Shown: piece after piece, positions 1 to 6,968 of the stretch
Position numbering within the stretch: position 1 is the stretch's first letter
Layout: every line of letters starts with the position of its first letter
Assembly (NCBI GenBank): GCA_030152675.1
Contig: JASLIY010000090.1
Location: 1 to 9,194, forward strand
Reading direction: 5' to 3'
DNA from: Acinetobacter sp.
GTDB taxonomy: Bacteria; Pseudomonadota; Gammaproteobacteria; Pseudomonadales; Moraxellaceae
Length of the DNA: 9,194 nt
Notes under the pieces: model-generated
Seen by the model: only the letters and a program-made list of their open reading frames with translations
The model's database searches: none
What the model was told of the DNA's origin: nothing
Translations under genes and position numbers: made by a program

Positions 1-366
1 GCAGAGAGCCCTGATCAATTTATTGGCAAACCCTTGACCTCAGCGGCGGCGATTGCCCAACTGCGTGCCCAAGCCACACAAACCGTGCACTTTAGTACCG
101 GGCTCAGTGTTCAGCATCAGGCCAGTGGCTTCGCGCAGCATTGCGTTGAACATTATCAAGTTAAATTCCGCGATCTCAGCCTGCTTGAGATCGAACGCTA
201 TGTGGAACGTGAACAACCATTGCACTGTGCCGGTAGTTTTAAATGCGAAGGCTTGGGTATCAGCTTGTTTGAGCACATGCGCGGTGATGATCAGACTTCA
301 CTGATGGGGCTCCCCCTGATTCAACTGTGCCGCTTGTTACGTCAATTCGGCTTGCAGTTACCTTAA
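1..366 (+). CDS. Maf/YceF-family nucleoside triphosphate pyrophosphatase (C-terminal part, 5' end outside window)
   Basis: The reading frame is open from base 1 to the TAA at 364-366, giving 121 residues of a protein of about 190-200; the N-terminus with the usual catalytic SDQ region lies outside, but the GKPL segment that follows it is visible at residues 9-12. The stretch FRDLSLLEIERYV, then PLHCAGSFKCEGLGISLFE and later SLMGLPLIQLC, matches the YceF branch of the Maf family as I recall it. YceF enzymes hydrolyse modified nucleotides, notably m7GTP, to the monophosphate and pyrophosphate in the cytoplasm, probably as house-cleaning. Most relatives have Ser where this protein has Cys in FKCEG. 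The TTG at base 34 is an internal Leu codon, not a start. The gene points towards roxA, 119 bases downstream. Family assignment is firm; the exact substrate is inferred from the subfamily. Confidence 0.9.
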   Translation, partial: AESPDQFIGKPLTSAAAIAQLRAQATQTVHFSTGLSVQHQASGFAQHCVEHYQVKFRDLSLLEIERYVEREQPLHCAGSFKCEGLGISLFEHMRGDDQTSLMGLPLIQLCRLLRQFGLQLP

Positions 367-485
367 TGACCTGCAGCGCTCTGAGTCACTTGTGGTTCGC
401 TTCGTGGTTGCACTGAGATTGCTCGCAATTTTTTCTTGTCTTAACTTTTATTTTCTTGGTTTTAATTTTATTACTTAGGCTGATT
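367..485 (+). other. Intergenic spacer between the maf-like gene and roxA
   Basis: These 119 bases become very T-rich from about 429 onwards. They hold a weak hairpin with a T6 run (416-434) and a short AGG at 477-479, six bases before the roxA ATG, which may serve as its ribosome binding site. I find no clear sigma70 promoter: TTGCTC at 419-424 with TTAACT at about 441-446 is a poor match. It is therefore undecided whether roxA has its own promoter or is read through from the maf-like gene. Confidence 0.4.
416..434 (+). terminator. Possible weak terminator after the maf-like gene
   Basis: AGATTG (416-421) can pair with CAATTT (426-431) around a CTCG loop, with one G-U pair, and the T run extends to 434. 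The stem is short and AT-rich, so termination would be partial at best. It sits about 50 bases after the maf stop and 52 bases before the roxA start, where an attenuator or leaky terminator would make sense. Confidence 0.3.
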
Positions 486-1691
486 ATGTCCCACAACACT
501 CCCCTTACTGTTCTCGGTGGTATCAGTGCCGAACAATTTCTAGCTGAATACTGGCAGAAGAAACCGCTCTTGGTACGTCAAGCCATGCCACAAATCGCAG
601 ATTTGTTGGTTCCCGATGATGTTCAATCACTAGCGCTTGAAGAAAATGTCAGCGCACGTTTGATCAAACAAAAAGACAAAGATCCAAGCCAATGGAGCGT
701 TAAATCCTCACCCTTGGTCAAAGGTGACTTTCAAAAACTGCCGAAACACTGGACTTTACTGGTTCAGGCGGTTGAACAGTACTCGCTAGAAATCAATGCC
801 CTGTGGCAAGAACTGCCTTTTATCCCACAATGGCGTCGTGATGACATCATGGTGTCTTATGCACCTGCGGGAGGTTCTGTCGGACAGCATTTTGATTTTT
901 ATGATGTGTTCTTGGTTCAAGGCTATGGACATCGCCGTTGGCAGCTTGGACAAATGTGTGATGAAGACACGGCATTTATCGAAGATCAACCTTTGAAACT
1001 CTTAGCAGAGATGCAAGTGCATTTTGATGAAGTCCTCGCACCAGGTGATCTACTTTATGTCCCACCCGGTCTGTCTCACTATGGCGTAGCGCAAGATGAC
1101 TGTCTCACCTATTCATTTGGTTGCCGTATGCCCAATATCGCCACCATGTTAGATCGAATCAGTGACTACTGTGCAGATACCACAGCATTTAAAAATCCAC
1201 TGCTGGATCTAGAACGTCAACGCAGCACTGCGGTCGGGGAAATTACTCAGCAGGAATTGGCTTATTTAAAAACCAATATCATCGAGCAACTGCAAAGCTC
1301 CTCTGCCCTCGACGGCATCATTGCCGCCCTGATGTCTGAACCCAAGTACCCTGAAAACCTGCCTGAGCCCGATGAACTTGAAGCGGATGATCTGCTTGAA
1401 ATTATCTCCACTGGTTATGAGTTGATGTTAGAACCGGCATCACGCTTGCTCTATGCAGAAACCAAGTGTCAAAGTGCTGAGCTCGACAATGCAGAACAGC
1501 ACGTACACTTCTGGGGCAATGGTGAGCCTTTAAGTATTTGTCCGGCCTTGACGCCACTATTGATCCGCCTTGCCAATGCCGAAAGCATTGTCTTTGATGA
1601 TGCCTTCCAAGCGGACGATGTATTACATGACTTGGCGCATTTACTCAATGAATCGATTTTGATGTTATTGCCGCCAGCCGATCAACGCTAA
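486..1691 (+). CDS. roxA: Ribosomal protein L16 arginine hydroxylase (JmjC/cupin 2-oxoglutarate oxygenase, RoxA/YcfD type)
   Basis: This 401-residue protein matches the RoxA/YcfD family (E. coli member about 373 residues), Fe(II)- and 2-oxoglutarate-dependent oxygenases that hydroxylate an arginine of ribosomal protein L16 (uL16). The N-terminal JmjC barrel carries the iron triad: His135 and Asp137 in GGSVGQHFDFYDVF and His198 in VPPGLSHYG. The GHRRW segment (about 148-152) and TYSFGCRMP (about 208-216) are typical of the 2-oxoglutarate pocket region. The C-terminal part (roughly 290-401) corresponds to the family's helical and winged-helix region used for dimerisation. I chose ATG 486 over the in-frame TTG at 456, because the ten extra residues are hydrophobic filler from the T-rich spacer and family members begin near this Met; AGG at 477-479 fits a ribosome binding site. 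The upstream neighbour is the maf-like gene, and a long hairpin follows the stop by 11 bases. Confidence 0.92.
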   Translation: MSHNTPLTVLGGISAEQFLAEYWQKKPLLVRQAMPQIADLLVPDDVQSLALEENVSARLIKQKDKDPSQWSVKSSPLVKGDFQKLPKHWTLLVQAVEQYSLEINALWQELPFIPQWRRDDIMVSYAPAGGSVGQHFDFYDVFLVQGYGHRRWQLGQMCDEDTAFIEDQPLKLLAEMQVHFDEVLAPGDLLYVPPGLSHYGVAQDDCLTYSFGCRMPNIATMLDRISDYCADTTAFKNPLLDLERQRSTAVGEITQQELAYLKTNIIEQLQSSSALDGIIAALMSEPKYPENLPEPDELEADDLLEIISTGYELMLEPASRLLYAETKCQSAELDNAEQHVHFWGNGEPLSICPALTPLLIRLANAESIVFDDAFQADDVLHDLAHLLNESILMLLPPADQR

Positions 1692-1702
1692 GCCCTGAAT
1701 AA

Positions 1703-1758
1703 CTTTCTCCTTGCCAAACACGAACCTAACATTCGTTTGACATGACGCAAGGAGGAAG
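1703..1758 (+). repeat. Long imperfect inverted repeat (hairpin) downstream of roxA
   Basis: Bases 1703-1714 (CTTTCTCCTTGC) pair with 1747-1758 (GCAAGGAGGAAG) as a 12-bp stem with a single G-U pair. Inside it, ACGAA at 1720-1724 pairs with TTCGT at 1732-1736 around a 7-base loop. No T run follows directly, so it is not a standard intrinsic terminator. It could protect the roxA mRNA 3' end, be a copy of a dispersed repeat, or be part of a larger terminator with the T8 at 1812-1819. Its right arm contains AGGAGG, a ribosome-binding-site-like string with no start codon after it. The pairing is directly visible; the function is not known. Confidence 0.55.
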
Positions 1759-1860
1759 ATTCTGAATTTATTCTTGCACTTTCATTGCTCTCAAAACCAA
1801 ATTTACTGGGCTTTTTTTTGATAAAAAGTGTCATATCTAATATATTGAAGCCCTATTGAC

Positions 1861-1888
1861 TTGATTATTTATAACGCAGTTTTATAAA
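1861..1888 (+). promoter_or_regulatory. Candidate sigma70 promoter for the GltB-like gene
   Basis: TTGATT (1861-1866) and TATAAA (1883-1888) are separated by 16 bases in an AT-rich stretch. Transcription would start at about 1894-1896, leaving a leader of roughly 80 bases before ATG 1976. A competing -35 box, TTGACT at 1856-1861, is closer to consensus but lies too far from the TATAAA. The call is from hexamer match and position only. Confidence 0.35.
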
Positions 1889-1904
1889 AATTCTCATGCA
1901 TAAC

Positions 1905-1923
1905 AATTCGTTGATGACGAATT
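1905..1923 (+). promoter_or_regulatory. Perfect 7-bp inverted repeat in the leader of the GltB-like gene (possible operator or RNA hairpin)
   Basis: AATTCGT (1905-1911) and ACGAATT (1917-1923) are perfect inverted arms around TGATG. Outside them CTCA (1893-1896) and TGAG (1927-1930) can also pair across an asymmetric internal loop. The site lies just downstream of the candidate -10 box, where a dimeric repressor could block transcription, or the RNA could fold in the 5' leader. There is no T run, so it is not a terminator. No regulator is encoded nearby to suggest a partner. Confidence 0.4.
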
Positions 1924-1975
1924 CAGTGAGTTATCATCCCTTTCGCACTTGAATCATAAATGGATCGTTCAACCT

Positions 1976-3646
1976 ATGGCCAGTCCTGCTCAATCAATCA
2001 GATACAAGCTACTGAATACTTTCTTTTCTCGACATTCCGTTTGGTTTCTCTGCATCTTTATCGCCCTGTACTTAACTTGGGTGATCGTGTTTAACCACAG
2101 TCATTATATTTATTATTTTTTCTCGGACAATGTGCTCAATATCGCGTGGGTGGTGACCCTCTTGCTGAGCGCACTCGGCCTGTATGATATTGTGCAGTCC
2201 AAACACGCAATCCTGCGCAACTACCCGATTATGGGGCATTTCCGCTTTATCTTTGAAAGCTTTCGCCCCGAGATTCGTCAGTACTTTATCGAGTCCGATC
2301 AGGATGCATTGCCATTTTCAAGAATGGATCGCAGCTTGGTTTATCAACGCGCAAAAAATGAAAATGCAGATAAACCGTTTGGCTCGATCATCGATGTTTA
2401 TCAACAAGATTATCGCTTTCTGACCCACTCCATGGCGCCGTGTCATCCAGCAGATATTGCGACCTTTCGAACCACGATTGGCAATGAACAATGTTCACAG
2501 CCTTATAGTGCCTCAATCATGAATATTTCAGCGATGAGTTTTGGCAGTTTAAGTGCCAATGCCATCCGTGCACTGAATCGTGGTGCCAAGGCCGGTCACT
2601 TTTACCATGACACCGGTGAAGGCAGTCTAAGTCCTTATCATCTTGAATTTGGTGGTGATATCGTTTGGCAAATTGCCAGTGGTTATTTTGGCTGTCGTAC
2701 CCCAGACGGCAAGTTCGATCCACAACGCTTTGCTGAACAAGCAAAAACACCTCAAATTAAAATGATTGAGATCAAACTCTCTCAAGGTGCCAAACCCGGT
2801 CACGGCGGAATCTTGCCGAAACATAAGATCAGTGAAGAAATTGCACAGATCCGGGGGATTCCACGTGATCAAGACTGTATCTCACCGGCCAGTCACTCGG
2901 CGTTTAGTAACCCGCATGAACTGTTGAACTTTGTACAACAACTCAGAGACTTATCTGGTGGCAAACCGGTTGGCTTTAAACTGTGTATCGGTCAGCCTTG
3001 GCAATTTATGGGAATTGTCAAAGCCATGCTTGAATGCGAGATCTACCCGGACTTTATCGTGGTTGATGGTTCTGAGGGAGGCACTGGTGCCGCACCGGTC
3101 GAATTGATTGACCATATGGGAACACCGCTGCGTGAAGGCTTGTTATTTGTGAACAATACCCTCGTTGGTGCAGGCATCCGTGACAAGATCAAGCTTGGTG
3201 CCAGTGGTAAAATTATCAGTGCCTTTGATATCGCCAGTATCATGGCCATCGGTGCAGATTGGGTCAATTCAGCGCGTGGGTTTATGTTTGCGATCGGTTG
3301 TATTCAAGCGCAGAGCTGTCATACCAACCAATGCCCTGTCGGCATCGCGACGCAAGATAAGCAACGTCAGAGTGCATTAGATGTGCCAGACAAAGCGCAA
3401 CGCGTCAACAACTTCCATGAAAACACCATGAAAGCCTTGGCAGAAATGATTGCGTCTTCAGGCTTGTCACACCCAGAGCAAATCATGCCGCATCATTTGG
3501 CGCAACGCGTCAATGATCGTGAAATCAAGAACTACGCTCAGCTGCATTTCTGGTTGAAAGATGGCGAGCTCCTCGAAGAACATCCTCAGGATCAAGATAA
3601 CTTCTACTATCGTATGTGGGCGCTTGCGGATTCGACCCGATTCTAA
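1976..3646 (+). CDS. Membrane-anchored FMN-binding glutamate-synthase-like protein (GltB central/FMN domain, no glutaminase domain)
   Basis: The 556-residue product starts with two probable transmembrane helices (about residues 22-40 and 53-73), followed by a glutamate synthase FMN-binding barrel to near the C-terminus. Family marks include SAMSFGSLS (about 185-193), HDTGEGSLSPYH (211-222), KPGHGGILP (273-281), DGSEGGTGAAP (364-374) and KLGASGKI (406-413). Cys442, Cys448 and Cys453 have the C-x5-C-x4-C spacing that holds the [3Fe-4S] cluster in glutamate synthase, followed by PVGIATQ. There is no class II glutaminase N-terminal domain, so it cannot be a complete GOGAT large subunit; no GltD-type partner is in the window. 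Substrate and electron donor are unknown. ATG 1976 is preferred to the in-frame TTG at 1949, which has no ribosome binding site; the site for 1976 is also weak (TGGA at 1961-1964). A strong terminator follows. Confidence 0.85.
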   Translation: MASPAQSIRYKLLNTFFSRHSVWFLCIFIALYLTWVIVFNHSHYIYYFFSDNVLNIAWVVTLLLSALGLYDIVQSKHAILRNYPIMGHFRFIFESFRPEIRQYFIESDQDALPFSRMDRSLVYQRAKNENADKPFGSIIDVYQQDYRFLTHSMAPCHPADIATFRTTIGNEQCSQPYSASIMNISAMSFGSLSANAIRALNRGAKAGHFYHDTGEGSLSPYHLEFGGDIVWQIASGYFGCRTPDGKFDPQRFAEQAKTPQIKMIEIKLSQGAKPGHGGILPKHKISEEIAQIRGIPRDQDCISPASHSAFSNPHELLNFVQQLRDLSGGKPVGFKLCIGQPWQFMGIVKAMLECEIYPDFIVVDGSEGGTGAAPVELIDHMGTPLREGLLFVNNTLVGAGIRDKIKLGASGKIISAFDIASIMAIGADWVNSARGFMFAIGCIQAQSCHTNQCPVGIATQDKQRQSALDVPDKAQRVNNFHENTMKALAEMIASSGLSHPEQIMPHHLAQRVNDREIKNYAQLHFWLKDGELLEEHPQDQDNFYYRMWALADSTRF

Positions 3647-3661
3647 TCCAAGGTTCAAATT

Positions 3662-3703
3662 AAAAAGCTGCGATGATTCGATCTCGATTCATCGCAGCTT
3701 TTT
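3662..3703. terminator. Strong bidirectional intrinsic terminator between convergent genes
   Basis: GCTGCGATGA (3667-3676) pairs perfectly with TCATCGCAGC (3689-3698) around a 12-base loop. The stem is extended by A5 on the left (3662-3666) and T5 on the right (3699-3703), and T continues to 3704. Because both flanks are A/T runs, it can stop the GltB-like gene (plus strand, stop 16 bases earlier) and the hydrolase operon (minus strand, stop 54 bases earlier). Confidence 0.88.
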
Positions 3704-3756
3704 TACTTATATCCCATCGTGTGCATACCTGCGCATGACGTGTGAATACTTAGGTA

Positions 3757-4788
3757 TTAGTAATAATCCCCGCCAGTGGAATGTGCATGCAAGAATGCTG
3801 GAATCAGACCAGTCAAGGCAGCACGAATATCAGCCCGCTCATTGATCAATTGGTGTGAGCCCTCTTCTAACATCAGCAAGGTCTGTAGACGGAACTTACG
3901 TCGAATAAACTCAATGTTATAACGCCAATCCACGGTTTGATCTTGTGCCCCTTGCGCCAACCAAACCGGAATACGACATGCGGGGCGTTGCTCCATCTCC
4001 TGCATCCATTTGGACATCGCCAAGATCCAGTCCATGCCCATCATCTTGGGCTGTAACGGATCTCTTAAGCGTACAAAGCGCAGGAACTCAGGATTGTGAT
4101 TGTTGCGACGAAAATGTCGTGGCACTTCACGTTTAATTCGGCGAATAATGCCCAGTCCAATTGAGTTATGCCACCATGCCGACTTGGCCGGTCGAATCAA
4201 TGGGGAGAGCAACAGCACACGCTCCACAATCGGATTTTTACGATGTTCTGCAAAGTCCAATAAATGATGCAACCAAATCGCAGCGCCTGTGCTCTGCCCG
4301 ATGCCTAACCACGGTTTTGGCAATTGCTTGGCATGTCTCACATACTGGTGGACTGCATGCAAGACCTGTTGATAATGATCAAAGTTTTGAATACTGGCCG
4401 GCGAACCATTGCTGAGACCATGCCCAGGTAGATCATAGGTTAAAACACTAAAGCCCTGATCCAAGAGTTCTTTAATAATCGGTTGGTAGATCCCACTGTG
4501 TTCGAGATAGCCGTGTAGCAAACAGACCGTACCTTTGATCTGATCAACATTGGGCTGAAACACTTGCACATGCAGTTTAAACAACGGCATCTGAATATAT
4601 CCTTGCCAATGTTCACAGTGCAGTTGATCGAAGCCATATAAACGGCAATAGGCCAAAATATCACGTGAAGGCGCGTAACGGCTGTTTAAATTTAACGGCT
4701 CTAATACAGTGGGGGTATGTTCACGACTCGGAACGGGTAAATCCAGTTGTTTTAATATGCTCGGATTTAAAAAAGGGATATCTGACAT
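3757..4788 (-). CDS. Alpha/beta hydrolase (Hydrolase_4 / monoacylglycerol lipase-like, serine hydrolase)
   Basis: This 343-residue protein has an alpha/beta hydrolase fold with a complete catalytic triad by motif: nucleophile Ser166 in GIGQSTGAA (G-x-S-x-G), probable acid Asp283 in GAQDQTVDW and His312 in EEGSHQL. The oxyanion-region HGYLEHSGIY (from about 92) and the YDLPGHGLSNG stretch (about 118-128) are typical of the Hydrolase_4 group, which includes monoacylglycerol lipases and PldB-like lysophospholipases. It has no signal peptide, so it probably acts in the cytoplasm or at the inner face of the membrane. The exact ester substrate cannot be read from the sequence. ATG 4788 is preferred to the in-frame TTG 4806, because GAGAGG (4801-4796) lies a suitable distance before 4788. 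The ATG shares its A with the stop of the upstream DUF218 gene (TAATG). It is the last gene of the four-gene operon. Confidence 0.85.
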   Translation of the reverse strand: MSDIPFLNPSILKQLDLPVPSREHTPTVLEPLNLNSRYAPSRDILAYCRLYGFDQLHCEHWQGYIQMPLFKLHVQVFQPNVDQIKGTVCLLHGYLEHSGIYQPIIKELLDQGFSVLTYDLPGHGLSNGSPASIQNFDHYQQVLHAVHQYVRHAKQLPKPWLGIGQSTGAAIWLHHLLDFAEHRKNPIVERVLLLSPLIRPAKSAWWHNSIGLGIIRRIKREVPRHFRRNNHNPEFLRFVRLRDPLQPKMMGMDWILAMSKWMQEMEQRPACRIPVWLAQGAQDQTVDWRYNIEFIRRKFRLQTLLMLEEGSHQLINERADIRAALTGLIPAFLHAHSTGGDYY

Positions 4789-5918
4789 TAGGGCACCTCT
4801 CGACAACCACTCGAACCAAATAACATATCGCGAATCGTGGCCAACATTTCGTAATTGGCACGGCGACTATGATGATAATTCAGTTGACTCGGCTGCCATG
4901 CGGTCAGTGATGTAGGCATCGGCGCTTCAACTGCGATCGTTTCGATCCCATTCAGTGCAAAAAGACGCCGCGTTCTTGGCATATGATAACGATCGGTAAT
5001 GAGTAACACGGTGGGTGCACCACCTTTCTTTTGTAAAAGTAAGGAACTGAATCGGGTATTTTCACAGGTATTCATGCTTTTATTTTCCAGCAAATTGGCC
5101 TGTACACCGCGTTGTGCCAACCAAGCTTGCATATAAGGCGCTTCAACCCCACTCAACACAATCGGTAACTTGGTGGTTTTTTCTAAAGCCAAAGTGGTTT
5201 CTAAGCGCAAGCGCGTATATTCATTCACCACGATATCTTTACGATTTTTATCTAAAGTCAATCCTCCCCCCAAGACCACAATGGCATAGGGTTGGGATTG
5301 TTGTTTTTTCGGCTCTTCGCCCAAGGTGTGTAAATAAGCAATGTCTTGATAAGTTTGCTCATCCACATTTTGCGCATCATCGGTATAGATTGGATGGGTT
5401 TTTAAAAACTGCACATAGTGCTCCATCAACTTTTGATGCTGATTGCGATTAAAATGCAATACATCCGCTGCCACATCCTCCTCGCTATGCGCACTCACCG
5501 CCGAGGCTGCGGCCTGATGTTGTTGCTTGGGTAACATCGGAATTTGCGCTTCAGGTTGCGGATCTTCAGCGGCGGGCATTGCCACAATTTCTTCTTGTAA
5601 AATCTTATAACGGGTTTGGATCGCACTCAGGTCTTGGGCATTTTGGCTGTGCATGGCCTCTTGCATCACATTGAGATAGGCCTGTCGTGCAATCCAAAGA
5701 TTGGAGCCGGGTTCTAAATTGTCATTTTCGGTCAAGCTGGCCATTTGCTGACTTTGCGCCGCCACTTGGTTCACTTCAACCGGAACAATAAAATTCAGCA
5801 CCCGAATCACCGCATTGGAATAAAACGGCGTATACAGAGAAACCACTAGACAGCCGAAAAGCACGAAAAAAATCGCTAATAATCGTACAAGTTTCACCAT
5901 CCAATGTTGTTTTGTCAT
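4788..5918 (-). CDS. Membrane-anchored DUF218 (YdcF/SanA/ElyC-family) protein
   Basis: The product is 376 residues. A short basic N-terminus is followed by one transmembrane helix (about residues 9-30), then a spacer of about 180 residues, then a DUF218 domain from about 211 to the end. Family motifs are YAIVVLGGG (about 211-219), the SGVEAP segment (256-261), the SMNTCENT stretch (281-288) and [11 protein letters not shown] (308-318). DUF218 proteins such as SanA and ElyC are membrane-anchored envelope proteins linked to vancomycin resistance and to envelope carrier-lipid metabolism; their chemistry is not fully settled. The spacer, with a Gln/Ala/Glu/Pro-rich portion at about 115-150, is much longer than in those short relatives. 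ATG 5918 is chosen over GTG 5924 because it forms an ATGA overlap with the murB stop. Which side of the membrane the domain faces is inferred as periplasmic. Confidence 0.8.
   Translation of the reverse strand: MTKQHWMVKLVRLLAIFFVLFGCLVVSLYTPFYSNAVIRVLNFIVPVEVNQVAAQSQQMASLTENDNLEPGSNLWIARQAYLNVMQEAMHSQNAQDLSAIQTRYKILQEEIVAMPAAEDPQPEAQIPMLPKQQHQAAASAVSAHSEEDVAADVLHFNRNQHQKLMEHYVQFLKTHPIYTDDAQNVDEQTYQDIAYLHTLGEEPKKQQSQPYAIVVLGGGLTLDKNRKDIVVNEYTRLRLETTLALEKTTKLPIVLSGVEAPYMQAWLAQRGVQANLLENKSMNTCENTRFSSLLLQKKGGAPTVLLITDRYHMPRTRRLFALNGIETIAVEAPMPTSLTAWQPSQLNYHHSRRANYEMLATIRDMLFGSSGCREVP
4796..4801 (-). promoter_or_regulatory. Ribosome binding site of the alpha/beta hydrolase gene
   Basis: Read on the minus strand this is GAGAGG, seven bases before ATG 4788. 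It lies inside the last codons of the upstream DUF218 gene and downstream of the alternative TTG at 4806, and so fixes the start at 4788. Confidence 0.65.
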
Positions 5919-6958
5919 AGGCACGTATTCACATGAGCTTGTATAGATCCTGTTGGGTCGACCAAGACAGGTTCCGGTTGCAATAAAATACCAAACATTT
6001 GGTAGACATCAAACTGTACAGCTCGATAAGTTTGCTGCACATCCTGCAAGTTGGCTTGGGCATAATTGACCAAGACCAAGGCTTGTAAATGAAACATTCC
6101 CACTTGATCGAGACGTTTGCCCTTCCAACCGGCTTGTTCGATCAGCCAGCCTGCAGCAAGTTTGACTCTTCCCTGCGCTTGTGGGTAATGCGGAATCTGC
6201 GGAAATGCCTGCACAATCTCGGCAAACTGTTGTTGATCAATCACCGGGTTTTTAAAGAAGCTCCCCACATTTGCATATTGTTTTGGATCAGGCAATTTGC
6301 TTTGGCGAATTTGAATCACTTGGCGCTGTAAGTTTTCTGGACTTAACTCATCACCCATCGCAGTTTTAAGGTCGCCATAATTAATTTTCAGTTGTGCCTG
6401 TTTCAATAATTTAAAAATCACATGACTAATAATATATCTATCCGGCTGTTGTTTAAAGATGCTGTCACGATAAGCAAACCGACATGCAGCAGCATCGATA
6501 CATCTAAACTCAGCCAAGCTTCGGTCATAGACTTCCACAGCTTCAATAAAATCACCGGCTTCCACGCCATAAGCCCCAATGTTTTGCACTGGCGAAGCGC
6601 CGACCAAACCGGGAATCAGCGCCAGATTTTGCAGGCCATAGCGCTGCTGAGCCGTCGTCCACAGCACAAAGTCATGCCAATTTTCGCCCGCACCCACACG
6701 AAAACTTTGGCTATTGTCATCTTCTGCAATCGCCTCAATACCACGAATTTGCACATGCATCACCAAAGCATCAATCTGTTGCGGCAGCAATAAGTTACTC
6801 CCGCCAGAGAGCACCAGTACATTGAGCTGATGCTGTGCGGCATAGTCCAAAGCACTGGGGATCTGCTGCTGTTCGTGGATTTCAACAAAGTGCGCTGCTG
6901 TCGCATCTAAATTGAGGGTATTGAAAGATTTGAGCTGAACCTGATTAAGAATTCTCAT
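5915..6958 (-). CDS. murB: UDP-N-acetylenolpyruvoylglucosamine reductase
   Basis: This 347-residue protein is close in length to the E. coli enzyme (342) and belongs to the type I MurB group. It catalyses the NADPH-dependent reduction that turns UDP-GlcNAc-enolpyruvate into UDP-MurNAc in the cytoplasm, the second committed step of peptidoglycan precursor synthesis. The FAD-binding region shows [10 protein letters not shown] (49-58) and [18 protein letters not shown] (114-131). The catalytic residues known from E. coli (Arg159, Ser229, Glu325) correspond to Arg164 in FAYRDSIF, Ser233 in NVGSFFKNP and Glu329 in [12 protein letters not shown] 6958 is preceded by TAGGT four bases upstream on the minus strand. 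The phosphatase gene ends 10 bases upstream, and the stop overlaps the DUF218 start as ATGA, so expression is probably coupled across the operon. Confidence 0.97.
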   Translation of the reverse strand: MRILNQVQLKSFNTLNLDATAAHFVEIHEQQQIPSALDYAAQHQLNVLVLSGGSNLLLPQQIDALVMHVQIRGIEAIAEDDNSQSFRVGAGENWHDFVLWTTAQQRYGLQNLALIPGLVGASPVQNIGAYGVEAGDFIEAVEVYDRSLAEFRCIDAAACRFAYRDSIFKQQPDRYIISHVIFKLLKQAQLKINYGDLKTAMGDELSPENLQRQVIQIRQSKLPDPKQYANVGSFFKNPVIDQQQFAEIVQAFPQIPHYPQAQGRVKLAAGWLIEQAGWKGKRLDQVGMFHLQALVLVNYAQANLQDVQQTYRAVQFDVYQMFGILLQPEPVLVDPTGSIQAHVNTCL

Positions 6959-6968
6959 TGTACCTAGA

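Larger units (their letters stand above)
1692..1975 (+). other. Structured intergenic region between roxA and the GltB-like gene
   Basis: This 284-base stretch holds no plausible gene of its own. From left to right I see: AAGCCCT at 1690-1696; a long hairpin at 1703-1758; GGGC followed by T8 at 1808-1819; a second AAGCCCT at 1848-1854; a candidate promoter at 1861-1888; and a perfect inverted repeat at 1905-1923. The region is distinctly AT-richer than the genes on either side from about 1760. It presumably contains the roxA terminator and the control region of the GltB-like gene. Confidence 0.6.

Noticed and set aside
376..417. CTGAG repeats and GTGGTT repeats between maf and roxA, considered as a repeat array or operator
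   Set aside because: The units are only 5-6 bases, irregularly spaced and imperfect, within what chance would give.
456..485. TTG start at 456 extending roxA by 10 residues
   Set aside because: The extra residues are hydrophobic codons read from a T-rich spacer, no ribosome binding site precedes 456, and the family-like N-terminus starts at ATG 486.
1949..1975. TTG start at 1949 for the GltB-like gene
   Set aside because: There is no ribosome binding site near it. ATG 1976 gives a plausible N-terminus, though its own site is also weak, so this remains the least certain start in the window.
3745..3758. Small AATAC/GTATT hairpin overlapping the hydrolase stop codon
   Set aside because: It is a 5-bp AT-rich stem with no T run, next to a much stronger terminator at 3662-3703, so it needs no separate function.
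5114..5452. 112-residue open frame on the plus strand within the DUF218 gene
   Set aside because: It is antisense to a supported gene, and the translation looks like random sequence without motifs.
6422..6793. 123-residue open frame on the plus strand within murB
   Set aside because: It is antisense to a full-length murB with all catalytic residues, and has no ribosome binding site or family resemblance.
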